Shown here piece by piece: positions 1-8,920 of a DNA stretch of 64,000 nt (positions are counted from its first letter, which is position 1; each line of letters opens with the position of its first letter). The notes under the pieces are model-generated. The model did no database searches, was not told the DNA's origin, and was given only the letters and a program-made list of their open reading frames with translations. This stretch comes from Stutzerimonas azotifigens DSM 17556. GTDB taxonomy: Bacteria > Pseudomonadota > Gammaproteobacteria > Pseudomonadales > Pseudomonadaceae. The position numbers and the translations under genes are program-made. The stretch lies in the NCBI RefSeq assembly GCF_000425625.1, contig NZ_AUDU01000056.1:1-64000 (forward strand), given 5' to 3'.

Positions 1-44
1 TCGGCAAGGTAAGCGTCCTGATGAGGGCGTTGGAAGGGCTATAG
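1..44 (+). CDS. 3' end of a truncated gene, possibly pabB
   Basis: Reading in frame from base 3, the first bases encode GKVSVLMRALEGL followed by TAG at 42-44. The short K-V-x-x-L-x-x-x-L-E tail resembles the C-terminus of aminodeoxychorismate synthase component I (PabB), and pabB neighbours thrH in P. aeruginosa. Only 13 codons are visible, so the assignment rests mostly on gene neighbourhood. The gene would converge on thrH. A minisatellite starts on its stop codon. Confidence 0.35.
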   Translation, partial: GKVSVLMRALEGL

Positions 45-92
45 GCTGGAGGCTGGAGGCTGGAGGCTGGAGGCTGGAGGCTGGAGGCTGGA
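44..92. repeat. GGCTGGA minisatellite, 7 copies
   Basis: Seven perfect head-to-tail copies of the 7-mer GGCTGGA. The array begins at the last base of the upstream stop codon and lies in the gap between two convergent genes, where copy number can vary without damaging a protein. A related array in the opposite orientation lies about 95 bp further on. Confidence 0.9.
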
Positions 93-186
93 CAGGATTT
101 GGGTTGGCGCTCGCGCCTGTCAAGCCTTTTTTGCGAGGCTTTCCCAGTCGAGCCCTTTCCTACAACCGCAGCCCCTCCCCGTCCAC

Positions 187-210
187 CTTCCAGCCTTCCA
201 GCCTTCCAGC
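187..210. repeat. CTTCCAGC repeat, 3 copies
   Basis: Three perfect copies of the 8-mer CTTCCAGC. Read on the other strand this is GCTGGAAG, the same core as the GGCTGGA array with one extra A. The two arrays therefore form a loose inverted pair flanking about 95 bp between the upstream gene and thrH. They could fold in RNA as a bidirectional terminator-like structure, but no U-tract follows. Confidence 0.8.
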
Positions 211-230
211 GCTTTTATCGGCCCCTGCCC

Positions 231-848
231 TTAAAACGCCAGCCTGCGATTGGACGCCTTGATGAACTCGCGCTTGAGGTCCTCGTAGGTGTGCACTGCG
301 GGGAACTGCGGGAACTCCTGGATCACGTTGTCCGGCGCATGGAACAGGATGCCGGCGTGCGCCTCGGCGAGCATGGTGGTGTCGTTGTAGGAGTCGCCGG
401 CGGCAATGACGCGGTAGTACAGGCTCTTGAGCGCGATCACCGACTGGCGCTTCGGGTCCTTCTGGCGTAGCTGGTAGTCGACCACGCGGTCGCCGTCGTC
501 GGTGATCAGGCGATGGCAGAGCAGCGTCGGGAAGCCGAGCTGGCGCATCAGCGGCTGGGAGAACTCGTAGAAGGTATCGGACAGGATCACCACCTGGAAG
601 CGCTCGCGCAGCCAGTCGACGAACTCCACCGCGCCGTCGAGCGGCTTGAGCTTGGCGATCACCGCCTGGATGTCCGACAGTTTCAGCCCGTGCTCGTCGA
701 GGATGCGCAGGCGCTGCTTCATCAGCACATCGTAGTCCGGAATGTCCCGCGTGGTGGCCCGCAACGCGTCGATGCCGGTCTCTTCGGCAAAGGCGATCCA
801 GATCTCCGGTACCAGCACGCCTTCCAGGTCAAGACAGGCAATTTCCAC
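231..848 (-). CDS. thrH: phosphoserine phosphatase / homoserine phosphotransferase ThrH
   Basis: A cytoplasmic HAD-superfamily phosphotransferase. In Pseudomonas, ThrH dephosphorylates phosphoserine and can move the phosphate to homoserine, linking serine and threonine synthesis. The nucleophile motif is DLEGV at residues 6-10 (MEIACLDLEGVLVPE), a SDT motif lies in the middle (VVILSDTFYEF), and GDSYND lies near residue 150. I chose the GTG start at 848, giving 205 aa, the usual family length. GAGGG lies about 8 nt upstream on the minus strand, and the 16 additional residues possible upstream match nothing in the family. It is monocistronic and convergent with the gene at the left edge. Confidence 0.93.
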   Translation of the reverse strand: MEIACLDLEGVLVPEIWIAFAEETGIDALRATTRDIPDYDVLMKQRLRILDEHGLKLSDIQAVIAKLKPLDGAVEFVDWLRERFQVVILSDTFYEFSQPLMRQLGFPTLLCHRLITDDGDRVVDYQLRQKDPKRQSVIALKSLYYRVIAAGDSYNDTTMLAEAHAGILFHAPDNVIQEFPQFPAVHTYEDLKREFIKASNRRLAF

Positions 849-883
849 AGGCCAACCCTCGCAGAGTCCAAAAAGAAGCCGGC

Positions 884-912
884 ACTCTAGCGACAAGGCG
901 CGAGCGAAGCAA
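884..912 (-). promoter_or_regulatory. probable sigma70 promoter of thrH
   Basis: On the minus strand, TTGCTT (907-912) and TAGAGT (884-889) are separated by 17 nt and lie about 35 nt upstream of the thrH GTG. Both boxes match the consensus only partly, but spacing and position are right. Confidence 0.45.
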
Positions 913-979
913 CGCGAGGCTTATGCCTGGAAATGCCGAAGTGGCAGGAGAAAGGTTATTTAGAGGCATAACCCGCTTT

Positions 980-988
980 TGCTACCAT
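980..988 (+). promoter_or_regulatory. extended -10 promoter of cysH
   Basis: TG at 980-981, one base, then TACCAT at 983-988 form an extended -10 element about 45 nt before the cysH ATG. No good -35 box lies at 17 nt. This fits a promoter that needs an activator; CysB, encoded next to cysH, is the obvious candidate, though I did not identify a specific CysB site. Confidence 0.45.
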
Positions 989-1034
989 CCGCCGCCTCAA
1001 GAGCGCACGAGCGCCACCAGAAGGAAACCGCCTG

Positions 1035-1769
1035 ATGAGCCAGAACATCGACGTCACCGCCTTGGCCGAGGCCTACGCCGGCAAGTCGCCCCAGGAAATC
1101 CTCAAGCTCGCCTTCGACCTGTTCGGCGATGACCTGTGGATCTCCTTCAGCGGCGCCGAAGACGTGGTCCTGCTGGACATGGCCTGGAAGCTCAACAAGG
1201 GCGTCAAGGTCTTCACCCTCGACACCGGCCGCCTGCACAGCGAGACCTATCGCTTCATCGAGCAGGTGCGCGATCACTACGGCATCGCCATCGACGTGAT
1301 GACGCCCGATCCGAAGCTGCTCGAGCCGCTGGTCCGGGAAAAGGGTCTGTTCAGCTTCTACCGCGACGGCCACGGCGAGTGCTGCGGCATCCGCAAGATC
1401 GAGCCGCTGCGGCGCAAGCTGTCGACGGTCCGGGCGTGGGCCACCGGCCAGCGTCGCGACCAGAGCCCCGGCACGCGCAGCCAGGTCCCGGTGCTCGAGC
1501 TGGACGCCGCCTTTTCCACCCCCGAGCGCAGCCTCTACAAGTTCAACCCGCTGGCGCAGATGACCAGCGAGGAAGTCTGGGGCTATATCCGGATGCTCGA
1601 GATCCCCTACAACAGCCTGCATGAGCGCGGCTTCATCAGCATCGGCTGCGAGCCCTGCACGCGCCCGGTGCTGCCGAACCAGCACGAGCGCGAAGGCCGC
1701 TGGTGGTGGGAGGAAGCCACGCACAAGGAATGCGGGCTGCACGCCGGCAACCTGATCGCCAAGGCCTGA
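1035..1769 (+). CDS. cysH: assimilatory adenylylsulfate (APS) reductase CysH
   Basis: A cytoplasmic enzyme that reduces activated sulfate to sulfite with thioredoxin as electron donor. The 244-residue protein has the PP-loop/adenylyl-binding fold ([14 protein letters not shown] near residue 35). It also carries the paired cysteine motifs of the 4Fe-4S branch, ECCGIRK near residue 118 and GCEPC near residue 205. This points to APS rather than PAPS as substrate. The C-terminal KECGLH carries the catalytic cysteine that forms the S-sulfo intermediate. It converges on cysB, and the gene ends are 10 nt apart. Confidence 0.95.
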   Translation: MSQNIDVTALAEAYAGKSPQEILKLAFDLFGDDLWISFSGAEDVVLLDMAWKLNKGVKVFTLDTGRLHSETYRFIEQVRDHYGIAIDVMTPDPKLLEPLVREKGLFSFYRDGHGECCGIRKIEPLRRKLSTVRAWATGQRRDQSPGTRSQVPVLELDAAFSTPERSLYKFNPLAQMTSEEVWGYIRMLEIPYNSLHERGFISIGCEPCTRPVLPNQHEREGRWWWEEATHKECGLHAGNLIAKA

Positions 1770-1779
1770 AGAACGTAGC

Positions 1780-2820
<1,041 letters not shown>

Positions 2821-2864
2821 CTAGGTGCTTTTCGTGAGGTTTGCCGCTTCTGTCGTCGCATCGT

Positions 2865-3356
2865 CTACAGGCCGCGATGCGGGAGCATCGGGACCAGGTA
2901 CACCGGCACCTCGGCCAATTGCACCAGCCGCGCCGCGGTGCGACCGAGCGGCGTGTCCTGGGCGGCGCCGTGGCTGTGGCTGCCGACGACGAGCAGGTCG
3001 ACGCCGAGGCGCTCGGCCTCGGCGAGGATGACCTCCGGCGGGTCGCCCTGGATGACCCGGACCTGGCGAATCAGCGCCACGTCATCCAGCCCCTCGCCAA
3101 CGCCTTCGACGAAACCTTCGTGCACGCGCCTTTCCAGATTGGCCATGACCGCGGTGAGCCCGCCCTGGCGCAGCGAGGCCAGCGTCTCGTCGTCGAGGTA
3201 GGTCTGCAGCACCGACTCGGCGAACAGGCCGAGCGGTTCGACCGCGTGTACCACGTACAGGTCGGCGTTGAACGCGCGGCTGAGCGACAGGGCATGCTGA
3301 AGTACATAGGAGGCGTACAGGCTCAGGTCCGTCGCGTAGAGGATCGATCTGATCAA
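2865..3356 (-). CDS. universal stress protein (UspA family)
   Basis: A single-domain universal stress protein of 163 aa with an alpha/beta ATP-binding fold. The N-terminal strand is RSILYATDLS, and the C-terminal nucleotide loop GSHSHGAAQDTPLGRTAARL matches the G-2x-G-9x-G-S/T pattern. These proteins help survival under starvation or low oxygen, but this one's exact role cannot be read from sequence. I place the start at the TTG at 3356, which follows GGGGGT by 9 nt. The in-frame GTG at 3365 sits directly on that Shine-Dalgarno stretch and is less likely. It is downstream of panE in the same orientation. Confidence 0.85.
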   Translation of the reverse strand: MIRSILYATDLSLYASYVLQHALSLSRAFNADLYVVHAVEPLGLFAESVLQTYLDDETLASLRQGGLTAVMANLERRVHEGFVEGVGEGLDDVALIRQVRVIQGDPPEVILAEAERLGVDLLVVGSHSHGAAQDTPLGRTAARLVQLAEVPVYLVPMLPHRGL

Positions 3357-3475
3357 GCTGGCCACACCCCCGGAAACCCCGTCTGTCTGCCTGTTGAGCT
3401 TAGCAGGGGTATCACCGGGCGCCGGGCTCGCGGACGACCACACGCCGGAATCGTGACCGACCGAGCGAAACGAGG

Positions 3476-4426
3476 CTATCGTCCGGACCGACGGCGGTCT
3501 TCGAGAAAGCGCAGCGCCTGCAGCAGCATCGCGGTTTTCGGCATGGCGTACCCGGCACGCGCGGCGGCCGCCAGCGGTGTGGTGTACAACGCCTCCAGTT
3601 CCAGCGGACGCCCGTGGGTGAAGTCGTGGTACATGCTCGGCAGGTAGTTCGGCAGGCGCGAGGTGCCGAACAGCATCTTCTCCGGCAGATCGGCCGGCAG
3701 CGCATGCCCGCAGGCGGCGGCCGCGCCGAGGGTCTCGTCCATCACGGCCTTGACCAGCGCGCGGCTCTCGGGGTGTCCGAGCAGGCCTTCGGTACCGCTG
3801 TCCAGCAGCACCGCCAGGCCGTTGAAGGGGGCGTTCCAGACCAGCTTCTGCCAACGCGCCTGATCCAGGCTGGGCATTCCGCTGGCCTCGATGCCGGCGC
3901 TGCCGAACAGGCCGACGGCTTCCTCCACCGCCGCCCGGGCCTCGTCGCCGGGGCCGGAATGGTAGGCGAAGTTGATGCTGCCCAGCGCCTCGTGCACCAC
4001 CACTCCGGGCTCGGCGCGGTGGACGCAGATGAAGCACAGCCCGCCAAGCAGGTGCAGCCCTTCCGGCAACAGCGGGCGCAAGGCGTCCTCGACGCCCAGC
4101 CCGTTCTGCAGCAGCACCACCCGGGCAGCGGGCGCCGCCGCCCGGGCGATGAGCGGCGCAAGCTCGGCATTGCTGGTGGTCTTCGCGCAGACCAGCAGCC
4201 AGTCGCAGGCCGGCATCTCGGCGACGTCGCGACAGGCCTGCACCGACTGCAGCGCGAGGCTGCCGTGCACGGCACTCTCCACCCTCAGGCCGTGCGCCAT
4301 CACGGCCTCGTACTCGCTGCGCAGCAGGAAATGCACGTCGTGGCCGGCGCGAGCCAGCATGGCACCGTAGAAACCACCAATGGCGCCGGTGCCGATGACA
4401 CCGATGCGGGGACGGGTTTGCGACAT
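3476..4426 (-). CDS. panE: 2-dehydropantoate 2-reductase
   Basis: A cytoplasmic NADPH-dependent ketopantoate reductase that makes pantoate for pantothenate and CoA synthesis. It has 316 residues. The N-terminal Rossmann motif is GVIGTGAIGGFYG at residues 9-21. The C-terminal ApbA helical domain contains the expected catalytic lysine in RWQKLVWNAPFNGL. The ATG at 4426 is preceded by GGAGAGA at correct spacing. The family includes related reductases of unproven substrate, so the biochemical role is a family-level assignment. Confidence 0.88.
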   Translation of the reverse strand: MSQTRPRIGVIGTGAIGGFYGAMLARAGHDVHFLLRSEYEAVMAHGLRVESAVHGSLALQSVQACRDVAEMPACDWLLVCAKTTSNAELAPLIARAAAPAARVVLLQNGLGVEDALRPLLPEGLHLLGGLCFICVHRAEPGVVVHEALGSINFAYHSGPGDEARAAVEEAVGLFGSAGIEASGMPSLDQARWQKLVWNAPFNGLAVLLDSGTEGLLGHPESRALVKAVMDETLGAAAACGHALPADLPEKMLFGTSRLPNYLPSMYHDFTHGRPLELEALYTTPLAAAARAGYAMPKTAMLLQALRFLEDRRRSGR

Positions 4427-4687
4427 CCGGATCTCTCCATTGCGAACGGGCGGCAGGCTCCCCCGGGAGCTGACGAAGCACAGCTCGCCACACCTTACAG
4501 GCGGGCCGCCAGGGACCCAACCGCAAAGCCTGGCCATTTCCGCCAAACAAGCGGCTGCTCGTGCACGAACGGCATTGTCGAGGCCTGGCAATACGCGCTA
4601 AGGTTCCGCTCCCCCGCTGCGCCCTTATCTGCCCCGTTCCGCCGCACCGGGAGGCAGGCGGATGGCTTCCCAGAAGACGAGTACCCC

Positions 4688-5764
4688 ATGGCTGACCTAC
4701 CCATCGACGATCTCAACGTCGCCTCCAACGAGACCCTGATCACCCCGGAGCAGCTCAAGCGCGAGATTCCGCTGACCGACGCCGCGCTGCGCACCGTGGC
4801 CCACGGCCGTCAGGTGGTGCGCGACATCCTGGACGGCAAGGACCACCGCCTGTTCGTCGTGGTCGGCCCCTGCTCCATCCATGACCTGAAGGCCGCGCAC
4901 GAGTACGCCGAGCGGCTCAAGGGGCTGGCGGAAAGGGTGTCCGACACGCTCTACGTGATCATGCGGGTGTACTTCGAGAAGCCGCGCACCACCGTGGGCT
5001 GGAAGGGGCTGATCAACGATCCCTACATGGACGACTCGTTCAAGATCCAGGATGGCCTGCACATCGGCCGCCGGCTGCTGCGCGACCTCGCGGAAATGGG
5101 CCTGCCGACCGCCACCGAGGCGCTCGACCCGATCTCCCCGCAGTACCTTCAGGACCTGATCAGCTGGTCGGCCATCGGCGCGCGCACCACCGAATCGCAG
5201 ACGCATCGGGAAATGGCTTCGGGCCTGTCCTCGGCGGTGGGCTTCAAGAACGGCACCGACGGCAGCCTGACCGTGGCCATCAACGCGCTGCAGTCGGTCT
5301 CCAGCCCGCACCGTTTCCTCGGCATCAACCAGGCCGGCGGCGTGTCGATCGTGACCACCAAGGGCAACCGCTACGGCCACGTCGTCCTGCGCGGCGGCAA
5401 CGGCAAGCCGAACTACGATTCGGTCAGCGTCACCCTCTGCGAGCAGCAGTTGGTCAAGGCCGGCATCCGCCCGAACATCATGGTCGACTGCAGCCACGCC
5501 AACTCCAACAAGGACCCGGCCCTGCAGCCGCTGGTGATGGACAACGTCGCCAACCAGATCCTCGAAGGCAACACCTCGATCATCGGCCTGATGGTCGAGA
5601 GCCACCTCGGCTGGGGCAACCAGCCCATCCCGAAGGACCTGTGCGACCTGCAGTATGGCGTGTCGGTCACCGACGCCTGCATCGACTGGGACACCACCGC
5701 AAAGGCGCTGCTGGGCATGCATGCCAAGCTCAAGGACGTGCTGCCGGGACGTCGCCGCGACTGA
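4688..5764 (+). CDS. class I DAHP synthase (3-deoxy-7-phosphoheptulonate synthase)
   Basis: First enzyme of the shikimate pathway, condensing phosphoenolpyruvate and erythrose 4-phosphate. It has 358 aa, the typical AroF/AroG/AroH length. Visible motifs are VVGPCSIHD (metal-binding Cys62), KPRTTVGWKGLINDP, GARTTESQTHRE, and a metal-binding DCSHANSNKD. The N-terminal segment MADLPIDDLNVASNETLITP is the feedback-regulatory arm. I cannot decide which aromatic amino acid inhibits it, so I give no isoenzyme symbol. The frame stays open far upstream, but the ATG at 4688 matches the family start. Confidence 0.93.
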   Translation: MADLPIDDLNVASNETLITPEQLKREIPLTDAALRTVAHGRQVVRDILDGKDHRLFVVVGPCSIHDLKAAHEYAERLKGLAERVSDTLYVIMRVYFEKPRTTVGWKGLINDPYMDDSFKIQDGLHIGRRLLRDLAEMGLPTATEALDPISPQYLQDLISWSAIGARTTESQTHREMASGLSSAVGFKNGTDGSLTVAINALQSVSSPHRFLGINQAGGVSIVTTKGNRYGHVVLRGGNGKPNYDSVSVTLCEQQLVKAGIRPNIMVDCSHANSNKDPALQPLVMDNVANQILEGNTSIIGLMVESHLGWGNQPIPKDLCDLQYGVSVTDACIDWDTTAKALLGMHAKLKDVLPGRRRD

Positions 5765-5869
5765 AGCACCCGGGCAGGCGGCCGCTCCGAGCGGGCTGCC
5801 GCCTGCGATCAACCCATTCATTCCCCTCGGGGCGGGCCATCTCGCCGCTCGCCCTGCCCCCTTGTCGCC

Positions 5870-6157
5870 TCAGTCGTCGGCCGGCGCTTCCTGGCGCTGG
5901 CGCCGTTCGAGATAGCTCTCCACGTACGAGCAGGACGGAATGACCGTGTACCCCTCGCGCTCGGCGAACGCCAGTGCGTGCTCGGCCAGCACCGCGGCGA
6001 TCCCGCGGCCACGCAGCTCGTTCGGCACGAAGGTCCGGTAGATATCCAGCGTCTGCTTGCCCAGGTCCATGTACGCGAGGTACGCGCGATGGCCGTCCAC
6101 GACCGTCTGGAACTGGTGGCCTTCACGATCGTGGTGGACAGTCGGTGCCTCGCTCAT
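5870..6157 (-). CDS. small GNAT-family N-acetyltransferase
   Basis: A compact 95-residue protein of the YjdJ-type mini-GNAT family. The core acetyl-CoA-binding segment is FVPNELRGRGIAAVLAEHAL, matching the R/Q-x-x-G-x-G/A loop, and the C-terminal strand is VIPSCSYVESYLER. It lacks the N-terminal half of typical GNATs, which is normal for this family. The substrate is unknown. It lies alone between the DAHP synthase, on which it converges, and the oprI leader. Confidence 0.85.
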   Translation of the reverse strand: MSEAPTVHHDREGHQFQTVVDGHRAYLAYMDLGKQTLDIYRTFVPNELRGRGIAAVLAEHALAFAEREGYTVIPSCSYVESYLERRQRQEAPADD

Positions 6158-6637
6158 GGGGACTCCTTAGCAGGACAACCTGCGCATTCTGATTATTGTT
6201 GGATGGGGTTGCTCGAACGGCGATGGCGACCGGCCGCAGGAAAGGCGCCGGACAACGAGGCAAACCCGTCCAACCTTTCTACCTTGTCCGGACACCAACT
6301 GCCAACCCTTCCACAGAACATCCGCCAAAAGACACCGGAGTTCACACTAAGCGTACCGTTGCGGGAATTTTTCAAGCCCAGCGATGACTTATAAGTGCGG
6401 CTTGTGCTGCATGACCGGAGCGTTGTTGCAACGCTCCAAAACGACCGTCAACTCTAACTGGCTGTTTTTTAGCCAGCCCATGTCGCACGGGCACAACGGC
6501 TCCTGAACCGATGTGAAAAAAAGCCTGCAAGGCTGCGTTGGCCGAGTTTACTTACTACAACTAATCGGTAGTATGTGCGCGCCAACTTCCGCTCATGGGG
6601 AGTTGCTAACGGATTTTCCAAAATGAAGGGGAACACG
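6158..6637. other. 480-bp oprI upstream region with a 9-bp hairpin
   Basis: No supportable protein gene lies in this stretch. A perfect 9-bp inverted repeat, GGAGCGTTG-TTG-CAACGCTCC, lies at 6417-6437 and is followed by AAAA rather than a T-run on the plus strand. The minus strand gives TTTT just before the stem, so it is not a standard terminator in either direction. The oprI promoter candidate is further right. The left end must hold the promoter of the small GNAT. Confidence 0.6.
6547..6574 (+). promoter_or_regulatory. candidate oprI promoter
   Basis: TTTACT (6547-6552) and TAGTAT (6569-6574) are separated by 16 nt and lie about 64 nt upstream of the oprI ATG. Each box matches four of six sigma70 positions. 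The same -10 hexamer and spacer length appear at the tRNA-Ser promoter in this window. Confidence 0.45.
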
Positions 6638-6892
6638 ATGAACAACGTTCTGAAATTCTCTGCTCTGGCTCTGGCCGCAGTTCTGGCTACCGGTTGCAGC
6701 AACAGCATGACCAAAGAAAGCGAAGCCCGTCTGACCGCTACCGAAGACGCCGCTGCTCGCGCTCAAGCCCGTGCCGACGAAGCCTACCGCAAGGCCGACG
6801 AGGCTCTGGCAGCCGCTCAGAAGGCCCAGCAGACCGCTGACGAAGCCAACGAGCGCGCTCTGCGCATGCTGGAACGCGCCAGCCGCAAGTAA
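6638..6892 (+). CDS. oprI: major outer-membrane lipoprotein OprI
   Basis: The Pseudomonas counterpart of Braun's lipoprotein: a small, very abundant lipoprotein linking the outer membrane to peptidoglycan. It has 84 residues. The signal peptide ends at lipobox ATGC, with the lipidated Cys at residue 20. An alanine-rich heptad coiled coil follows, and the C-terminus ASRK ends in the lysine expected to be attached to peptidoglycan. The ATG at 6638 follows AAGGGGAACACG. Codon choice is strongly biased (GCT, CGT), unlike the GC-rich third positions of its neighbours, as expected for very high expression. The next gene is an L,D-transpeptidase, the enzyme class that attaches such lipoproteins. Confidence 0.96.
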   Translation: MNNVLKFSALALAAVLATGCSNSMTKESEARLTATEDAAARAQARADEAYRKADEALAAAQKAQQTADEANERALRMLERASRK

Positions 6893-6907
6893 GGCGCAAC
6901 CGGTACG

Positions 6908-6937
6908 AAAAAGCCGACCTCGAGGTCGGCTTTTTTT
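6908..6937 (+). terminator. intrinsic terminator of oprI
   Basis: AAAAAGCCGACC-TCGA-GGTCGGCTTTTT is a perfect stem with a T-run, 15 nt after the oprI stop. The A-run on the other side lets it serve the convergent ldt gene as well. Confidence 0.93.
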
Positions 6938-6957
6938 GCCCGCGATTCAGGGTTGGA

Positions 6958-7911
6958 TCAGTTGCCGGCAGTGACCAGCGCGGCGGACTCCGGCTCGGCG
7001 ATCTGCACCGGCAGGCCATCTTCGGCCGCGACGATCTCGCGGATCATGTCCCAGTCCAGATGCAGGGTGGTCGGGTCGTCGGTGCGCCGCAACAGGGTAT
7101 TGATCACCGCCGCGTGCTTGTCCATCAGCGATACCGGCTGCTCGCCCTCCAGCGGCGCGTGCGCTTCGAGATAGATCTTCCCGTCGCTGACGCCGAACTT
7201 GTACGGCTCGTCGATGATGCGGATCTTGGTGCCTACCGGAACGAGGTCTGCCAGTTCCAGCACGTTGTGGTTCAGCATGCGGAAACAGCCATGGCTGACC
7301 CGCATGCCGATGCCGAACTTCTTGTTCGAGCCGTGAATGAGATAGCCCGGCATCGACAGGTTGAACTTGAACGGCCCCAGCGGATTGTCCGGGCCGGGCG
7401 GGACGACCGCCGGCAGGGGGTCGCCCTCGGCGGCATGCTCGTCGCGGATCGACTGCGGCGGGTACCACGCCGGATTCGGCGTCTTGCCCGTCACCCGGCC
7501 GGTGGCGATCGGCGAGTTCCAGCCTTCGCGGCCGATGCCCAGCGGATAGGTGTAGACCAGGTTCTCGCCTTCCGGGAAGTAATACAGGCGGTACTCGGCC
7601 AGGTTGATCACTATCCCTTCGCGCGGCCCCGGCGGCAGGATGAAACGCGACGGCAGGATGACATCGGTGCCCTCGCCCGGCAGCCAGGGGTCGACGCCGG
7701 GGTTGGCCGCGACCATCTCCAGGTAGCCGAGGTCGTTCGCCTCGCCCAGATCGGCGAAGGTGTCCTCGTACTTCGCCTTCACCACTTGCACCTGCCCGAC
7801 GATGTCCTCGCCTTCCGGCGGCAGCGAGTACACCGCCGCCGAGATCGGCATGGCGGCGAGCAAGGCAGAAAACGACAGACAGCAGGCGACCGCAGACGCA
7901 CGCGACAACAT
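6958..7911 (-). CDS. L,D-transpeptidase (ErfK/YbiS/YcfS family)
   Basis: A periplasmic enzyme of 317 aa. The signal peptide is MLSRASAVACCLSFSALLAA..., with cleavage near AAMPISA-AVY. A LysM-like segment at about residues 38-90 (GQVQVVKAKYEDTFADLGEA...) is followed by the YkuD catalytic domain, with His193 in YLIHGSNK and Cys209 in SHGCFRM. Members either make 3-3 crosslinks or attach Braun-type lipoprotein to peptidoglycan. Its location directly after oprI suggests the second role, as an inference. The ATG at 7911 is preceded by AAGGA. Confidence 0.9.
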   Translation of the reverse strand: MLSRASAVACCLSFSALLAAMPISAAVYSLPPEGEDIVGQVQVVKAKYEDTFADLGEANDLGYLEMVAANPGVDPWLPGEGTDVILPSRFILPPGPREGIVINLAEYRLYYFPEGENLVYTYPLGIGREGWNSPIATGRVTGKTPNPAWYPPQSIRDEHAAEGDPLPAVVPPGPDNPLGPFKFNLSMPGYLIHGSNKKFGIGMRVSHGCFRMLNHNVLELADLVPVGTKIRIIDEPYKFGVSDGKIYLEAHAPLEGEQPVSLMDKHAAVINTLLRRTDDPTTLHLDWDMIREIVAAEDGLPVQIAEPESAALVTAGN

Positions 7912-7978
7912 GGGCAATCCTTCACGGGAGGAATGAAACAGCGGCCGATTGTACACCGCCTCGCGCGTTTCCCGGGAG

Positions 7979-8260
7979 CTACCAGGCTCCGGACGGCGCC
8001 GCCTGGCCCCGGCGCTGCGCCTTGAGCAGGTCGTGGCAGGCACGACACAGCCGGCGGTCGCCGAGCATCCCCTTGCGCAGCTCGAGCCAGCGCGGCTGCG
8101 CCGGGAGGAAATTGCCGCAGAGAGTGCGGTCGACGTGGCCCGCCAGTTCCAGCTGCCGCAGGGCCAGGTGCAGGCGATTCTCCCGGCAGGCGAACAGGTC
8201 GAACTGCTCGTCCGGCTGGATCAGGCGATAGGCATACAGGGACCAGGCGACGCGCGGCAT
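7979..8260 (-). CDS. conserved hypothetical protein, 93 aa, CxxC near C-terminus
   Basis: I do not recognise a named family. The protein is soluble and has no signal peptide. It begins MPRVAWSLYAYRLIQPDEQF and ends in a basic tail. Cysteines are at FACRENR, TLCGNF and RRLCRACHDLL; the last CxxC with nearby histidine could bind a metal. It is preceded by a Shine-Dalgarno-like AAAGGAGCTTCGC. A gene in this position between the L,D-transpeptidase and tesA also exists in other pseudomonads, so it is probably real. Confidence 0.7.
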   Translation of the reverse strand: MPRVAWSLYAYRLIQPDEQFDLFACRENRLHLALRQLELAGHVDRTLCGNFLPAQPRWLELRKGMLGDRRLCRACHDLLKAQRRGQAAPSGAW

Positions 8261-8304
8261 GCGAAGCTCCTTTCAAGGCGCGCGACAGTAGCCGCCCGCG
8301 GGGC

Positions 8305-8910
8305 TCAAAGCAAGGCTTCCAGCTGCTCCCAGGCGTTGTCCAGCAGGCGTTGCTGGGCTTCGGCGGTGGGGTGCACGCGGTCGCTCTGCATCATCCCCGG
8401 CACGCCGCCAACACCCTCGAGAAAAAAGGGCACGTAGGCCACGTCCTTCTCCTCGGCCAGCGAATCGAATACCTTCGCGAAGGCCTGCACGTAGCGCTCG
8501 CCGAGATTCGGCGGCATGCGCATGCCCAGCAGCAGGACCCTGGCGCCGGCTTCGTGCGACCGATCGATCATCGCCGCAAGATTCTGTTTCATTTGTACGG
8601 GCGACAGACCTCTCAGTCCGTCGTTGCCGCCGAGCTCGATCACCACCACGTCCGGGCGATGCTCGGCGAGCAGTCCGGGCAGCCTGGAAAGCCCGCCGGC
8701 CGTGGTGTCGCCGCTGATCGAGGCATTCACCACGCGGTGCTCGCCGCCCTCTCTGTCGAGCCGCTGCTGCAGCAGCTGCACCCAGCCCTGGCTGGTTTCC
8801 AGGCCAAAAGCCGCGCTGATACTATCCCCGACCACCAGCACCGTGTCGGCCAGGGCGCCCTGGGCCCAGAACAGCAAGGCCACGACACCGCCTTTCAGCC
8901 ACGCTCGCAT
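8305..8910 (-). CDS. tesA: arylesterase / lysophospholipase-like thioesterase I TesA
   Basis: A periplasmic SGNH-hydrolase of 201 aa acting on acyl-CoAs, lysophospholipids and aryl esters. The signal peptide is MRAWLKGGVVALLFWAQGALA. The SGNH blocks are complete: GDS with nucleophile Ser30, the ISGDTTAGG glycine block, GGND near residue 94, and SDRVHPT holding the catalytic Asp and His. The ATG at 8910 has GGAG six bases upstream; the in-frame ATG at 8922 does not and would add four residues. The start lies only 10 bp from the divergent ABC gene, as in the E. coli tesA/ybbA arrangement. Confidence 0.93.
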   Translation of the reverse strand: MRAWLKGGVVALLFWAQGALADTVLVVGDSISAAFGLETSQGWVQLLQQRLDREGGEHRVVNASISGDTTAGGLSRLPGLLAEHRPDVVVIELGGNDGLRGLSPVQMKQNLAAMIDRSHEAGARVLLLGMRMPPNLGERYVQAFAKVFDSLAEEKDVAYVPFFLEGVGGVPGMMQSDRVHPTAEAQQRLLDNAWEQLEALL

Positions 8911-8920
8911 CGGATACTCC

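Noticed and set aside
44-210. Possible CRISPR array
   Set aside because: Repeat units are 7-8 bp with no spacers, and no cas genes are present.
6193-6387. Short frames on both strands in the oprI leader
   Set aside because: No ribosome-binding sites, no family resemblance, and codon use unlike the neighbouring genes.
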